Source of the DNA: Pseudomonadota bacterium
Lineage (GTDB): Bacteria > Pseudomonadota > Gammaproteobacteria > Steroidobacterales > Steroidobacteraceae
Assembly (NCBI GenBank): GCA_021805865.1
Contig: JAJZDX010000008.1
Coordinates: 1-64,000, forward strand
Length of the DNA stretch: 64,000 bases
Reading direction: 5' to 3'
Position 1 is the stretch's first letter; every line of letters starts with the position of its first letter. Under the pieces are notes generated by a model. It did no database searches and had not been told where the DNA came from. It saw nothing but the letters and a program-made list of their open reading frames with translations. The translations under genes were made by a program, and so were the position numbers. Below, piece by piece: positions 36,620-45,321 of this stretch.

Positions 36620-37981
36620 ATGACCGATCATCGCCTGCCGGTGCTCGACCGGCGCCGCGCCGGGGTGTTGCTGCACCTGAGCTCGCTCGAGGCGCCGCTC
36701 GGGCGCGGCGGGCGCGCTTTCATCGACTGGCTGGCCGAGGCGGGTTTCGGCGTCTGGCAGTTCCTGCCCGTGGGGCCGACCGGGGCGGACGGCTCCCCGT
36801 ACTTCGCGCGCTCGGATTTCGCCGGTAATCCCGCATTCATCGATCCGGCCGAGCCGCCCGAGGCGCTGCCCGAGGAGCACACGGAGTTTGCGCAGTCCAC
36901 CTGGGACTGGCTCGAGGACTACGCGCTCTTCGAGGTGTTGAGCGAGGCGTGCGAGGGGGAGCCGTGGTGGAGCTGGCCGCAGGAGCTGCGCGATCGGGAG
37001 CCCGGCGCCCTGGATGGGATCCGGCGCAGGCAGGCCGCCGAGCTCGAGCGCATCCGGCTCGAGCAGTTCGCGTTCTTCGTCCAGTGGCGCAGGCTGCGCG
37101 AGTATGCCTGTCTGCGGGGCGTGCGCCTCTTCGGCGATCTGCCGTTCTATGTCGGGCCGATGTCGGCCGAGACGTGGATGTACCGCCAGCAGTTTCAACT
37201 CGATGCCGCCGGCAGGCCGACCGCGATCGCCGGCGTGCCGCCGGATTACTTCTCCGAGACCGGCCAGGTCTGGGGCAATCCGCTTTACGATTGGCAGACC
37301 CTCGAGCGCGAGCGGTTCGCGTACTGGCGCTCCCGGGTGGCCGCGCAGCTCGCCCGCGTGGATCTGCTGCGCATCGATCATTTCCGGGCGTTTGCGGCGC
37401 ACTGGGCGGTGCCGGCGGGGGCGCCCGATGCGCGCGGCGGACGCTGGTGTCCCACCCCGGGGCGCGAGTTCCTCAAGACCCTGCGCGATGAGCTCGGCGA
37501 GCTGCCGATCGTCGCGGAGGACCTCGGCATGATCACCGAGGACGTGGTGAAGCTGCGCAAGGACTTCGGGCTCCCGGGCATGCGGGTGCTGCAGTTCGGG
37601 TTCGACGGCTCCCCGGACAATCCGCACCTGCCGCGCCAGCTTGGTGCCGACTGCGTGGTCTACACCGGCACGCACGACAACGACACGACGCTCGGCTGGT
37701 ACCGCAGCCTCACCGAGCCGGCGCGGGAGTACGTCGATCGGGTGATGGGGCTTGGGCCCGAGGCGATGCCGGAGGCGCTCGCCCGCGCCGCGCTCGAATC
37801 GGCGGCGACCCTGGCGGTGATTCCCGCCCAGGATCTGCTCGGTCTCGGCTCCGAGGCGCGCCTGAACACCCCCGGTACCGAAGGGCCTCGGAACTGGAGC
37901 TGGCGGCTGCCAAGGGGCGCCCTGACCGCGCCGCTCGCGAAGCATTGGGGACAGATCAACTGGATGTGCGAGCGTGCCTGA
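36620..37981 (+). CDS. malQ: 4-alpha-glucanotransferase MalQ
   Basis: This 453-aa GH77 enzyme disproportionates maltodextrins or glycogen fragments. The start region AGVLLHLSSLEAPLGRGG and FLPVGPTGADGSPYFARSDFAGN are family signatures. The nucleophile Asp lies in LLRIDHFRAF, the acid/base Glu in VAEDLGMI and the third Asp in TGTHDNDT. It is somewhat shorter than the usual 500 aa. It lies 36 nt after cysB but has no functional link to it that I can see. Confidence 0.92.
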   Translation: MTDHRLPVLDRRRAGVLLHLSSLEAPLGRGGRAFIDWLAEAGFGVWQFLPVGPTGADGSPYFARSDFAGNPAFIDPAEPPEALPEEHTEFAQSTWDWLEDYALFEVLSEACEGEPWWSWPQELRDREPGALDGIRRRQAAELERIRLEQFAFFVQWRRLREYACLRGVRLFGDLPFYVGPMSAETWMYRQQFQLDAAGRPTAIAGVPPDYFSETGQVWGNPLYDWQTLERERFAYWRSRVAAQLARVDLLRIDHFRAFAAHWAVPAGAPDARGGRWCPTPGREFLKTLRDELGELPIVAEDLGMITEDVVKLRKDFGLPGMRVLQFGFDGSPDNPHLPRQLGADCVVYTGTHDNDTTLGWYRSLTEPAREYVDRVMGLGPEAMPEALARAALESAATLAVIPAQDLLGLGSEARLNTPGTEGPRNWSWRLPRGALTAPLAKHWGQINWMCERA

Positions 37982-38002
37982 GCGGATGCGCTGCGGGGCG
38001 GA

Positions 38003-38497
38003 TCAGGCGCTCGCCCGCATGCGTCTGCGCGCCCACACGGCGGCGTGGGCGTCGGCGGCGGGCTGGTAGGCGACACTCAGCTCATCGAGGGCGCCTCGGC
38101 AGGCCTCGAGGTCCTGGTCGGGCCGCGGCACGATGGCATCGAAACCGCAGCGGCCAAGCCAGAACACGAGGTCGCGGACGACATCGCCGAGCGCGCGCAG
38201 CTCGCCTGCGAATCCCAGCCGGTTGCGCAGCAGCACCGCCTGGGTGAGCGCGCGGCCGTCGGTGAAGGTCGGAAACTGCAGCGCGATCAGGGGGCGGTCG
38301 GCGATCTGCGGATAGATGGCCTCGACGTCCTCTGTGTTGGGCAGCAGCACTCCGATCGCGGCGGCGCTCGCGAGCAACAGCTCTCGCTCGGCCCGCCAGC
38401 GGGCGAGCGGCACGATCAGCCCGGCGGGCGTGCGCGCCGCGTCATCGAGCGTCCAGTCGTCCTCGACGATCGCGTGCTTGCGCAGGATGCGCCTCAT
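38003..38497 (-). CDS. DUF934 family protein linked to sulfite reductase
   Basis: This 164-aa protein belongs to the DUF934 family, which is regularly encoded right after cysI. Conserved parts are GVLLPNTEDVEAIYPQIADRPLIAL, FTDGRALTQAVLLRNRLGF and FDAIVPRPDQDLEAC. Its start overlaps the cysI stop by 4 nt. The family may supply or transfer electrons to CysI or help cofactor use, but its role is unproven. Confidence 0.85.
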   Translation of the reverse strand: MRRILRKHAIVEDDWTLDDAARTPAGLIVPLARWRAERELLLASAAAIGVLLPNTEDVEAIYPQIADRPLIALQFPTFTDGRALTQAVLLRNRLGFAGELRALGDVVRDLVFWLGRCGFDAIVPRPDQDLEACRGALDELSVAYQPAADAHAAVWARRRMRASA

Positions 38498-40266
38498 GCC
38501 GCGGCCACCCCGCGGCGGGCCATCCCTGCACGGGCGCCCTGCCCGGACTCCCCCGGCGGGCGCTCCTCGCTCTCGCTCGGGACCGGCTTGCCCGACTCGC
38601 CTTCGGCCTCGTACAGGCGCGCTTTGAACGGCTCCATGCCGACGCGTCGATAGCACTCGATGAAGGTCTCCTCCTCATCACTGCGCAGCTCGAGGTAGGC
38701 GCGGATCAGGCGCTCCACGCCGCCGGCGATCTCGCTTCGCGAGAGCGCGCGCCCGACACGCTCTCCGATGGCGGCATCGTTGCCTGCACTGCCGCCGAGG
38801 GTCACCTGGTACCACTCCTCGCCGTGCTTGTCGACTCCGAGGATGCCGATGTGCCCGACGCTGTGATGGCCGCAGCCGTTCATGCAGCCGCTCATGGTGA
38901 TGCGAATCGGGCCGACTTCGTACTGCGCCTCGAGTGAATCGAACCGCCGGTAGATGTCGTGTGTCACGCCGATCGTGCCGGCGTTCGCCAGGCCGCAGAA
39001 ATCGAGTCCCGGGCAGGCGATGATGTCCGTGGTCAGGCCGATGTTGGGCGTGGCGAGCTTCACCGCATCGAGCCTGCCCCAGAGCGCGTACAGATCGCGC
39101 TCGGCGACATCGGCGAGCACCAGGTTCTGATCATAGGTGGAGCGCAGCTCACCGAAGCTGTAGGCGTCGCAGAGCTCGGCGAGCGCCTCGAACTGCCCGG
39201 CGGTGCAGTCACCGGGGGCCTGCTCAGGGGCTTTCAGCGACACGAACACCACGCGGTAGCCGGCGCTCTTGTGCGGACGCACGTTGCGCTTCAGCCACGC
39301 GGCAAAGCGCGGATCGCTCGCAGCCTGCGCCCGCAAGTCCGCCGCCGCTTCGCCCGCCGGCCGGTAGGGTGGAGCGTCGAAGTGGCCGCGCATGCGCCCG
39401 ATGTCCTCAGGCAGGAGCTTCAGCTGCCCGCCCTCGGCGCTGGCGCCGATCTTCGCGTACTCCTCCTCGATCGCGGCGCGAAAGCGCTCGACTCCCCACT
39501 CGCGCAGCACGATCTTGATGCGCGCTTTGTGAATGTTGTCGCGCCGCCCGAAGCGGTTGAAGGTGCGCAGGATCGCGCACGCGTACAAGAGCAGGTCCGC
39601 CTCGGGCACGAAGGCGTTCATCTCCTGCCCGAGCAGCGGCAGCCGCCCGAGACCTCCGCCGACGAAGAAGCGATAGCCGACGGCCCCGTCGCGGCGCAGC
39701 ACGTGCACGGCAGCGTCGTTGGTGCGGGTGGCGGCGCGGTCGATCGTCGCGCCGGTGAAGCCGAACTTGAACTTGCGCGGCAGCCAGTAGAATTCCGGGT
39801 GCAGCGCGATGAACTGGCGCAGCAGCTCGCAGTACGGCCGCGGATCGACGAGCTCGTCCCCGGCGACTCCCGCGAGGTAGTCGCAGGTGATGTTGCGGGT
39901 ATCGTTGCCGCAGGCCTGGATGCCGTGCAGCTGCACTTCGGCGAGCTCGGCGAGCAGATCCGGTACCTCGGCAAGCTGCGGCCAGTTGAGCTGGATGTTC
40001 TGGCGCGTGGTGAAGTGCCCGTACCCCTTGTCGTACTTGCGCACGACGTGCGCCATCCGGCGAAGCTGTGCGGAGTTGAGCAGTCCGTAGGGCACCGAGA
40101 TGCGCAGCATCGGCGCATGGCGCTGCTGGTACAGGCCGTTGCGCAGGCGCAATTGCCGGAAGTCCTCTTCCGAAAGCTCACCGGCGAGGAAGCGCCGCGT
40201 CTGATCGCGGAACTGCGCGGTGCGCTGCTTGAGCAGCTCCCGGTCGATCTCATCGTAGCGGTACAT
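38494..40266 (-). CDS. cysI: Sulfite reductase hemoprotein CysI (nitrite/sulfite reductase family)
   Basis: This 590-aa protein reduces sulfite to sulfide with siroheme and a [4Fe-4S] cluster. The cluster cysteines lie in CPGLDFCGLA and SGCMNGCGHH. N-terminal signatures are RISVPYGLLNSAQLRRMAHV and HFTTRQNIQLNWPQL, with HGIQACGNDTRN further on. No cysJ flavoprotein is present nearby, so electrons probably come from ferredoxin or via the DUF934 partner. It is transcribed away from the maoC-citE operon. Confidence 0.9.
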   Translation of the reverse strand: MYRYDEIDRELLKQRTAQFRDQTRRFLAGELSEEDFRQLRLRNGLYQQRHAPMLRISVPYGLLNSAQLRRMAHVVRKYDKGYGHFTTRQNIQLNWPQLAEVPDLLAELAEVQLHGIQACGNDTRNITCDYLAGVAGDELVDPRPYCELLRQFIALHPEFYWLPRKFKFGFTGATIDRAATRTNDAAVHVLRRDGAVGYRFFVGGGLGRLPLLGQEMNAFVPEADLLLYACAILRTFNRFGRRDNIHKARIKIVLREWGVERFRAAIEEEYAKIGASAEGGQLKLLPEDIGRMRGHFDAPPYRPAGEAAADLRAQAASDPRFAAWLKRNVRPHKSAGYRVVFVSLKAPEQAPGDCTAGQFEALAELCDAYSFGELRSTYDQNLVLADVAERDLYALWGRLDAVKLATPNIGLTTDIIACPGLDFCGLANAGTIGVTHDIYRRFDSLEAQYEVGPIRITMSGCMNGCGHHSVGHIGILGVDKHGEEWYQVTLGGSAGNDAAIGERVGRALSRSEIAGGVERLIRAYLELRSDEEETFIECYRRVGMEPFKARLYEAEGESGKPVPSESEERPPGESGQGARAGMARRGVAAA

Positions 40267-40358
40267 GCCGGCGGACTATAGGCGTGGCCCGCCGCGGCGC
40301 TAAATACCGTGTGGTTTGGCGGGGTGCCCGGGTGGTTATGAGCCGCGGCCCGGCTGGT

Positions 40359-40366
40359 GCGATAAT
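40359..40366 (+). promoter_or_regulatory. Extended -10 promoter before maoC-citE
   Basis: TGCGATAA, completed by T at 40366, forms a TG-extended -10 element GATAAT (40361-40366). No good -35 box is seen at 17 nt. Transcription would start near 40373, with the ATG at 40401. Confidence 0.4.
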
Positions 40367-40400
40367 GGGGGTCTGTGCAAGGCCCTAAGGGGTGAGGTCG

Positions 40401-40850
40401 ATGGGACTTTATTTCGAGGAATTCACGGTCGGGCAGCGCTTCGAGCATCAGGTGCATCGCACGGTCACCGAGACCGACAACCTGCTCTTCAGCGCCCTCA
40501 CCATGAATCCGGCGGCAATTCATCTCGATGCCGAGTATTGCAGGGAGAGCACGTTCGGCCAGCGCATCGTCAACAGCGTGTTCACTCTGGGGCTGCTGGT
40601 GGGACTGTCGGTCTACGACACGACCTTCGGCACCACGATCGGCAATCTCGGCTGGGAGGAGGTCAAGTTCCCGCGCCCGGTGCTGGTCGGGGACACGCTG
40701 CGCGCCGTCACGACGGTCCACTCCGTGCGCGAGAGCCGCTCGCGCGGGGATTCCGGGATCGTCGTGTTCGAGCACCGTGCCTACAACCAGCGCGAGGAGG
40801 AGGTGGCCTCGTGCCGCCGCGCGGCGCTGATGCTGAGGCGGCCCGCATGA
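40401..40850 (+). CDS. MaoC-like (R)-hydratase family protein
   Basis: This 149-aa hot-dog-fold protein has the MaoC signature in the HLDAEYCRESTFGQRIVNS region. The hydratase dyad may be Asp/His-like, with His near the start of that motif. Such proteins hydrate enoyl-CoA or mesaconyl-CoA thioesters. The start codon of the CitE-like lyase overlaps its stop by 4 nt. The pair is reminiscent of mesaconyl-C4-CoA hydratase plus malyl/citramalyl-CoA lyase, but the substrate is inferred. Confidence 0.85.
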   Translation: MGLYFEEFTVGQRFEHQVHRTVTETDNLLFSALTMNPAAIHLDAEYCRESTFGQRIVNSVFTLGLLVGLSVYDTTFGTTIGNLGWEEVKFPRPVLVGDTLRAVTTVHSVRESRSRGDSGIVVFEHRAYNQREEEVASCRRAALMLRRPA

Positions 40851-41767
40851 GCGCGACGCCGCTGCGATCGCTGCTGTTCGTGCCCGGAGACAGCGAGCGC
40901 AAGCAGGCCAAAGGCCTCACCGCGGGCGCCGATGCGCTGATCCTGGACCTCGAGGATTCGGTGGCCGAGGAGCGGCGGCCGGCGGCGCGGGCGATGGTGC
41001 TCGAGCTTCTGCAGGGGCAGAGCGCGCGCGCGCGCCGGCAGCTGTGGGTGCGGGTGAACGCGCTCTCGAGCGGACGGTTGTTCGAGGATCTGGCGGCGGT
41101 GCTGCCGGGAAGGCCGGCCGGCATCGTGCTGCCCAAGGTCGATTCCTACGATGACATCGAGCGGGTCGCGCGCGCTCTGGAGGCGCTCGAAGCCGGGCAA
41201 GGGCTGTTGGTCGGCTCGACGCCGCTTCTCGTGATCGCCACCGAGACCCCCGCGGGTCTGCTCTCGCTTCCGGGCTATCCTCGGGCGGTGGCTTCGCACA
41301 GCGCCTCGGCCCGGCGCCTCGCCGGGCTCACCTGGGGCATGGAAGATCTCTCCGCGGCGCTCGGTGCGCGGGTGAGGACCGATGGCGCCGGTGCGCTGCG
41401 ACCGGCTTTTCAGCTGGCTCGCACAAGCTGCCTGCTGGTCGCCGCGGCGATCGGCGTGCCGGCCATCGACGGGGTGTATGTCGATTTCCGCGATCCGGAG
41501 GGATTGCGGCGGGAGGCCGAGGAGGCGCGCGGCGACGGGTTCAGCGGCAAGCTCGCCATTCATCCGGATCAGATCGAGACGATCAACGCCGCCTTTACCC
41601 CGACCGATGCCGAGGCGGACTGGGCCCGGCGGGTCATCGCCGCCTTCGAGGCGGCCGCCGGCGCGGGCGTGACACAGCTCGAGGGGCGGATGATCGATCG
41701 GCCCCACCTGCTTCAGGCGCAGCGTATCCTTCAGTCCATGAGTCGAGACGAGGGTAAGACGCCATGA
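40847..41767 (+). CDS. CitE-like HpcH/HpaI CoA-ester lyase
   Basis: This 306-aa TIM-barrel protein has the CitE/Mcl signatures RSLLFVPGDSERKQAKGL, ALILDLEDSV, VLPKVDSYDDI and KLAIHPDQIETIN. The Glu and Asp that bind Mg2+ lie in IATETPAGLL and WGMEDLSA. It probably cleaves or forms a malyl-, citramalyl- or 3-hydroxyacyl-CoA. No citD or citF lies nearby, so it is not citrate lyase. It overlaps both neighbours by 4 nt. Confidence 0.88.
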   Translation: MSATPLRSLLFVPGDSERKQAKGLTAGADALILDLEDSVAEERRPAARAMVLELLQGQSARARRQLWVRVNALSSGRLFEDLAAVLPGRPAGIVLPKVDSYDDIERVARALEALEAGQGLLVGSTPLLVIATETPAGLLSLPGYPRAVASHSASARRLAGLTWGMEDLSAALGARVRTDGAGALRPAFQLARTSCLLVAAAIGVPAIDGVYVDFRDPEGLRREAEEARGDGFSGKLAIHPDQIETINAAFTPTDAEADWARRVIAAFEAAAGAGVTQLEGRMIDRPHLLQAQRILQSMSRDEGKTP

Positions 41768-42147
41768 AACTGAGAATCCGGGGCAGCTCGCTGCGGCTGC
41801 GGCTCTCACAGGGCGAGGTGCGGACCCTGGCCGAGCAGGGTGCGGTGGAGGACCGGGTGGAATTTCCCGGTGGTGCCCGGCTCGTGTATCGGGTGCGATC
41901 TGTGAAAAATACTTCTTTTATATCAGTAGATTATAGCGGAAATCTCATTGAGATTCTCGTTCCGGAAACCCTTGCCGGGCCGTGGTGCGGCAGCGACCTC
42001 GTCACCCTCGATGGCTCGCAACCCGTGGCCTCGGGCGAGCTGCGCGTGGTCGTGGAGAAGGACTTCTCCTGCCTTGCCCCGAGAGAAGGGGAGGACGAGT
42101 CGGACAACTTCCCGCACCCGGATGCGCGAGGCGCTCGCACCTGTTGA
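41764..42147 (+). CDS. DUF7009-like protein of unknown function
   Basis: This 127-aa protein starts MKLRIRGSSLRLRLSQGEV, a form I associate with the uncharacterised DUF7009 family. It overlaps citE by 4 nt. Codons 47 to about 62 (41902-41949) switch abruptly to AT-ending codons (AAA AAT ACT TCT TTT ATA TCA GTA GAT TAT) in an otherwise GC-rich gene. No catalytic motif is visible. Confidence 0.75.
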   Translation: MKLRIRGSSLRLRLSQGEVRTLAEQGAVEDRVEFPGGARLVYRVRSVKNTSFISVDYSGNLIEILVPETLAGPWCGSDLVTLDGSQPVASGELRVVVEKDFSCLAPREGEDESDNFPHPDARGARTC

Positions 42148-42163
42148 CCTGGCCCGGGGCGGC

Positions 42164-42730
42164 TCAGGCGGCCGGCGGCTCGAGCGGGATGCCCTTGGGC
42201 AGCTGCCTGGCCACGCTCGCATAGCGCATCCGCTCCTCCAGGATGGAGTCGGCATCGATGACGCACACGGTGCGCCAGTGAAGGGTGCCGGGCAGCCGGG
42301 CGAGGTGCTGCTCGATGGCGAGGCGCCGCTCGCTCCAGGCCGATTCGAAGAAATGCCCGAACACGCTCCAGGCGCGGCGGGCGGCATCCGGGCTCACCGC
42401 GCCGAGCGCGGCCTCGAGCTTCGTGAGTGCCTCGCGGCTGGTGCCGGGACGGGCCGCGATGTCCCCGAGCTCGACCGGCACCGTGCCCTCGCGCGGGCCG
42501 CGGCAGTCTCCCGAAAGCCCTTGCAACAGCTCGGCGAGCAGCTGGTCGCGCTGCTCGAAGCGGGTCAGCACCCACACGAGGTAGCTCACGCAGGTGTCCC
42601 GGAAAGCCTCGGTGGCGCCGGCCCCCGGTGGCTGTGCCGCGCCGAGCGCGGCCACGCAGGCCCGGGCGACCCGCCCGGCGTGGGCGCGCTCGGTGGTGAG
42701 CTGGGTACGGATGAGCTCGATCTCGTTCAT
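42164..42730 (-). CDS. Uncharacterised helical protein
   Basis: I do not recognise this 188-aa protein. It appears mostly alpha-helical and has no signal peptide or membrane segment. Aligned His and Glu residues (RAHAGR, FGHFFE, IEQHLARL) give a faint hemerythrin-like look, but no complete ligand set can be assigned. It is convergent with the DUF7009 gene and divergent from thrA. Codon use and a coherent amphipathic pattern support a real gene. Confidence 0.6.
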   Translation of the reverse strand: MNEIELIRTQLTTERAHAGRVARACVAALGAAQPPGAGATEAFRDTCVSYLVWVLTRFEQRDQLLAELLQGLSGDCRGPREGTVPVELGDIAARPGTSREALTKLEAALGAVSPDAARRAWSVFGHFFESAWSERRLAIEQHLARLPGTLHWRTVCVIDADSILEERMRYASVARQLPKGIPLEPPAA

Positions 42731-42769
42731 CGGATGATTTTAGCGTGCATGGCCGCACGAAATGATCCA

Positions 42770-42798
42770 TTGCGCAGGCTGATGCGCATCAGTAGAGT
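42770..42798 (+). promoter_or_regulatory. thrABC promoter with a palindromic operator in the spacer
   Basis: TTGCGC (42770-42775) and TAGAGT (42793-42798) are 17 nt apart. The spacer contains a perfect 14-bp palindrome, CTGATGCGCATCAG (42779-42792). The thrA start is 36 nt beyond the -10 box, so there is no room for a threonine-rich attenuator peptide. A repressor bound in the spacer is the likely control. Confidence 0.5.
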
Positions 42799-42833
42799 CG
42801 CACGGCTTTCCCTTTAGGTCAGATCCCACTCCC

Positions 42834-45317
42834 ATGTCGAATCCCGTGCCCTGGGTCGTGCACAAGTTCGGCGGATCGAGCGTCGCCGATGCCGCCTGCT
42901 TTCGCCGCGTGGCGGCCATTCTCGATACCTCACCGGCCGAACGCCTCGGCGTCGTGCTCTCGGCGTGCAAGGGCGTAACGGATGCGCTGCTCGGGCTGGT
43001 GAGACTCGCCGAGGAGCAGGACGAGGGCTACCGGGTGGAGCTCGCCGCGCTTCGCGCACGGCATGCCGAGATCGCCCATGCGCTGCTCGGGGCCGAGTCG
43101 GTGCGGCTGTACCTCGCCGGTTTCGACCGCGACTGCCACGATCTCGAGGGCATCCTGCAGACGGTGAAGCTCACCCGGGCGGCGGCGGCCAATGTGCGCG
43201 ACCTCATCGCAGGGTATGGCGAGATCTGGTCGACCAAGCTCTTCCACCGATTCATGGAGGAGCGCGGCGGACCGCGCGGGCCCGTCCAGTGGGTCGATGC
43301 GCGCCGGGTGGTGGTGGTCGAATGGGGCCCGCTCGGGCCCGCGGTGCAGTGGGAGGCCTCTCGATCGCACCTCACCGATCTCGTCGATCCGGATTTCAAG
43401 GGCACGTTGATCATCACCGGCTTCATCGCCGCCGACCGGCGCGGCGTGCAGACCACCCTCGGGCGCAACGGCAGCGATTTTTCCGCCTCGATCTTCGGGG
43501 CGCTCCTCAACGTCTCCGAGATCATCATCTGGACCGATGTCGATGGGGTGCTGTCGGCGGACCCGCGCCGGGTGCCGGATGCCACCGTGATCGATTCGCT
43601 CTCCTACAGCGAGGCGATGGAGCTCGCGTACTTCGGCGCCAAGGTGATCCATCCGCAGACGATGGCGCCGGCGATCGGCGATGCCATCCCGATCTGGATC
43701 CGCAACACCTTCGCGCCCGAGAAGCCCGGCACGCTCATCTGCGCCAGGCCCGTCTCTCAGCTGCCGGTCAAGGGCATCGCGAGCATCGAGCAGGTGGCGC
43801 TCGTGAACCTCGAGGGAGCCGGCATGATCGGCGTGCCGGGCACCGCGCATCGGCTGTTCGGCGCGCTGCGCGAGGAGGGGATCTCGGTCATCCTGATCTC
43901 CCAGGGCAGCTCGGAGCACTCGATCTGCTGCGCCATCCCGCAGGTGGAGGGTGAGCGCGCCGCGGCCGTGATCCGCCGCGCGTTCGAGCGCGAGCTCGTG
44001 GAAGGACAGATCCAGAGCGTGGAGATCGACCCGGAGCTCGCGATCCTCGCCATCGTGGGGGACGGCATGGCGGGCACGCCGGGCGTGGCCGGGAAGGTCT
44101 TCAACGCCCTCGGCACCGCCGGTGTCAATGTCCGCGCCATCGCACAGGGCGCCTCGGAACGCAACATCTCGGTAGTCGTCGAGGGCCGCTTCGCCACGCG
44201 CGCGCTGCGGGCGGCGCATGCGGGGCTGTACCTCTCGCCGCACACCATTTCCGTCGGCCTGATAGGGCCGGGCACCGTCGGGCGCGTGCTCCTCGATCAG
44301 ATCGCCTCGCAGGGCGAGCGGCTGCGCGCGCAGTGCAAGCTCGACCTGCGGGTGCGGGGCCTCCTGGGCTCCAAGCGCATGCTGCTCTCGGAGGCCGGCA
44401 TCGCCCTCTCCTCGTGGCAGCAGGAGTATGAGCGCAGTGAGGCGGCCGCCGGCCTCGAGCGCTTCATCGAGCACGTGCGCGTCGATTACCTGCCGCACAC
44501 CGTGATCATCGACTGTACGGCGAGCAGCGCGGTCGCGGCGCGCTATGCGGACTGGCTGCGCGCCGGCATGCACGTGATCACGCCCAACAAGAAGGCCAAC
44601 AGCGCCGACCTGTCTTACTATCGGGCGCTGCGCGAGGCGCGCCGGGCGGGCTCGGCGCACTATCTGTACGAGGCGACCGTGGGGGCGGGGCTGCCCGTGG
44701 TGCACACCTTGCGCGATCTGCGCGAGACGGGCGATGAGATCACCAGCGTCGAGGGCATCTTCTCCGGAACTCTGGCGTACCTGTTCAACGTCTACGACGG
44801 CCGCGCGAAGTTTTCCGACATCGTGCGCGATGCGCGCCGGCGCGGCTACACCGAGCCCGATCCGCGCGATGACCTCTCGGGGATGGACGTGGCGCGCAAG
44901 CTCATCATCCTCGGCCGCGAGATGGGCCTCGAGCTCGAGCTCGCCGATGTGAAGATCGAGAGCCTGGTGCCGGCGGGACTCGAGGCGGGCTCGATCGAGG
45001 AGTTCATGGCGAGGCTGCCGCGCTACGATGAGGCCATGCACGAGCGGCTCGAGGCCGCGCGCTCGCGCCACAAGGTGTTGCGCTATGTCGGGCGGCTCAG
45101 CGCGGACGGTCAAGCGACCGTGGGGCTCATCGAGCTCGACGCCCGGCACGCCTTCGCCAACATCGCGCTCACCGACAACGTGGTGCGCTTTGCCACGCGC
45201 CGCTACTGCGACAATCCGCTCATCGTGCAGGGTCCGGGGGCGGGGCCGGAGGTGACCGCCGGCGGGGTGTTCGCGGACCTGCTGCGGCTGTCGGCTTATC
45301 TGGGAGCACGGTTTTAG
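42834..45317 (+). CDS. thrA: Bifunctional aspartate kinase / homoserine dehydrogenase I
   Basis: This 827-aa protein catalyses the first and third steps from aspartate to threonine. The kinase domain begins VHKFGGSSVAD and has FTLGRNGSD-like TTLGRNGSDFSASI. Two ACT regulatory segments follow (about 310-460). The homoserine dehydrogenase part starts near 470 with GLIGPGTVGRVLL and has TPNKKANS and the GIFSGTLAYLFN region. Length matches ThrA (about 820). thrB begins 4 nt downstream. Threonine feedback is expected from the ACT domains. Confidence 0.95.
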   Translation: MSNPVPWVVHKFGGSSVADAACFRRVAAILDTSPAERLGVVLSACKGVTDALLGLVRLAEEQDEGYRVELAALRARHAEIAHALLGAESVRLYLAGFDRDCHDLEGILQTVKLTRAAAANVRDLIAGYGEIWSTKLFHRFMEERGGPRGPVQWVDARRVVVVEWGPLGPAVQWEASRSHLTDLVDPDFKGTLIITGFIAADRRGVQTTLGRNGSDFSASIFGALLNVSEIIIWTDVDGVLSADPRRVPDATVIDSLSYSEAMELAYFGAKVIHPQTMAPAIGDAIPIWIRNTFAPEKPGTLICARPVSQLPVKGIASIEQVALVNLEGAGMIGVPGTAHRLFGALREEGISVILISQGSSEHSICCAIPQVEGERAAAVIRRAFERELVEGQIQSVEIDPELAILAIVGDGMAGTPGVAGKVFNALGTAGVNVRAIAQGASERNISVVVEGRFATRALRAAHAGLYLSPHTISVGLIGPGTVGRVLLDQIASQGERLRAQCKLDLRVRGLLGSKRMLLSEAGIALSSWQQEYERSEAAAGLERFIEHVRVDYLPHTVIIDCTASSAVAARYADWLRAGMHVITPNKKANSADLSYYRALREARRAGSAHYLYEATVGAGLPVVHTLRDLRETGDEITSVEGIFSGTLAYLFNVYDGRAKFSDIVRDARRRGYTEPDPRDDLSGMDVARKLIILGREMGLELELADVKIESLVPAGLEAGSIEEFMARLPRYDEAMHERLEAARSRHKVLRYVGRLSADGQATVGLIELDARHAFANIALTDNVVRFATRRYCDNPLIVQGPGAGPEVTAGGVFADLLRLSAYLGARF

Positions 45318-45321
45318 CGTC

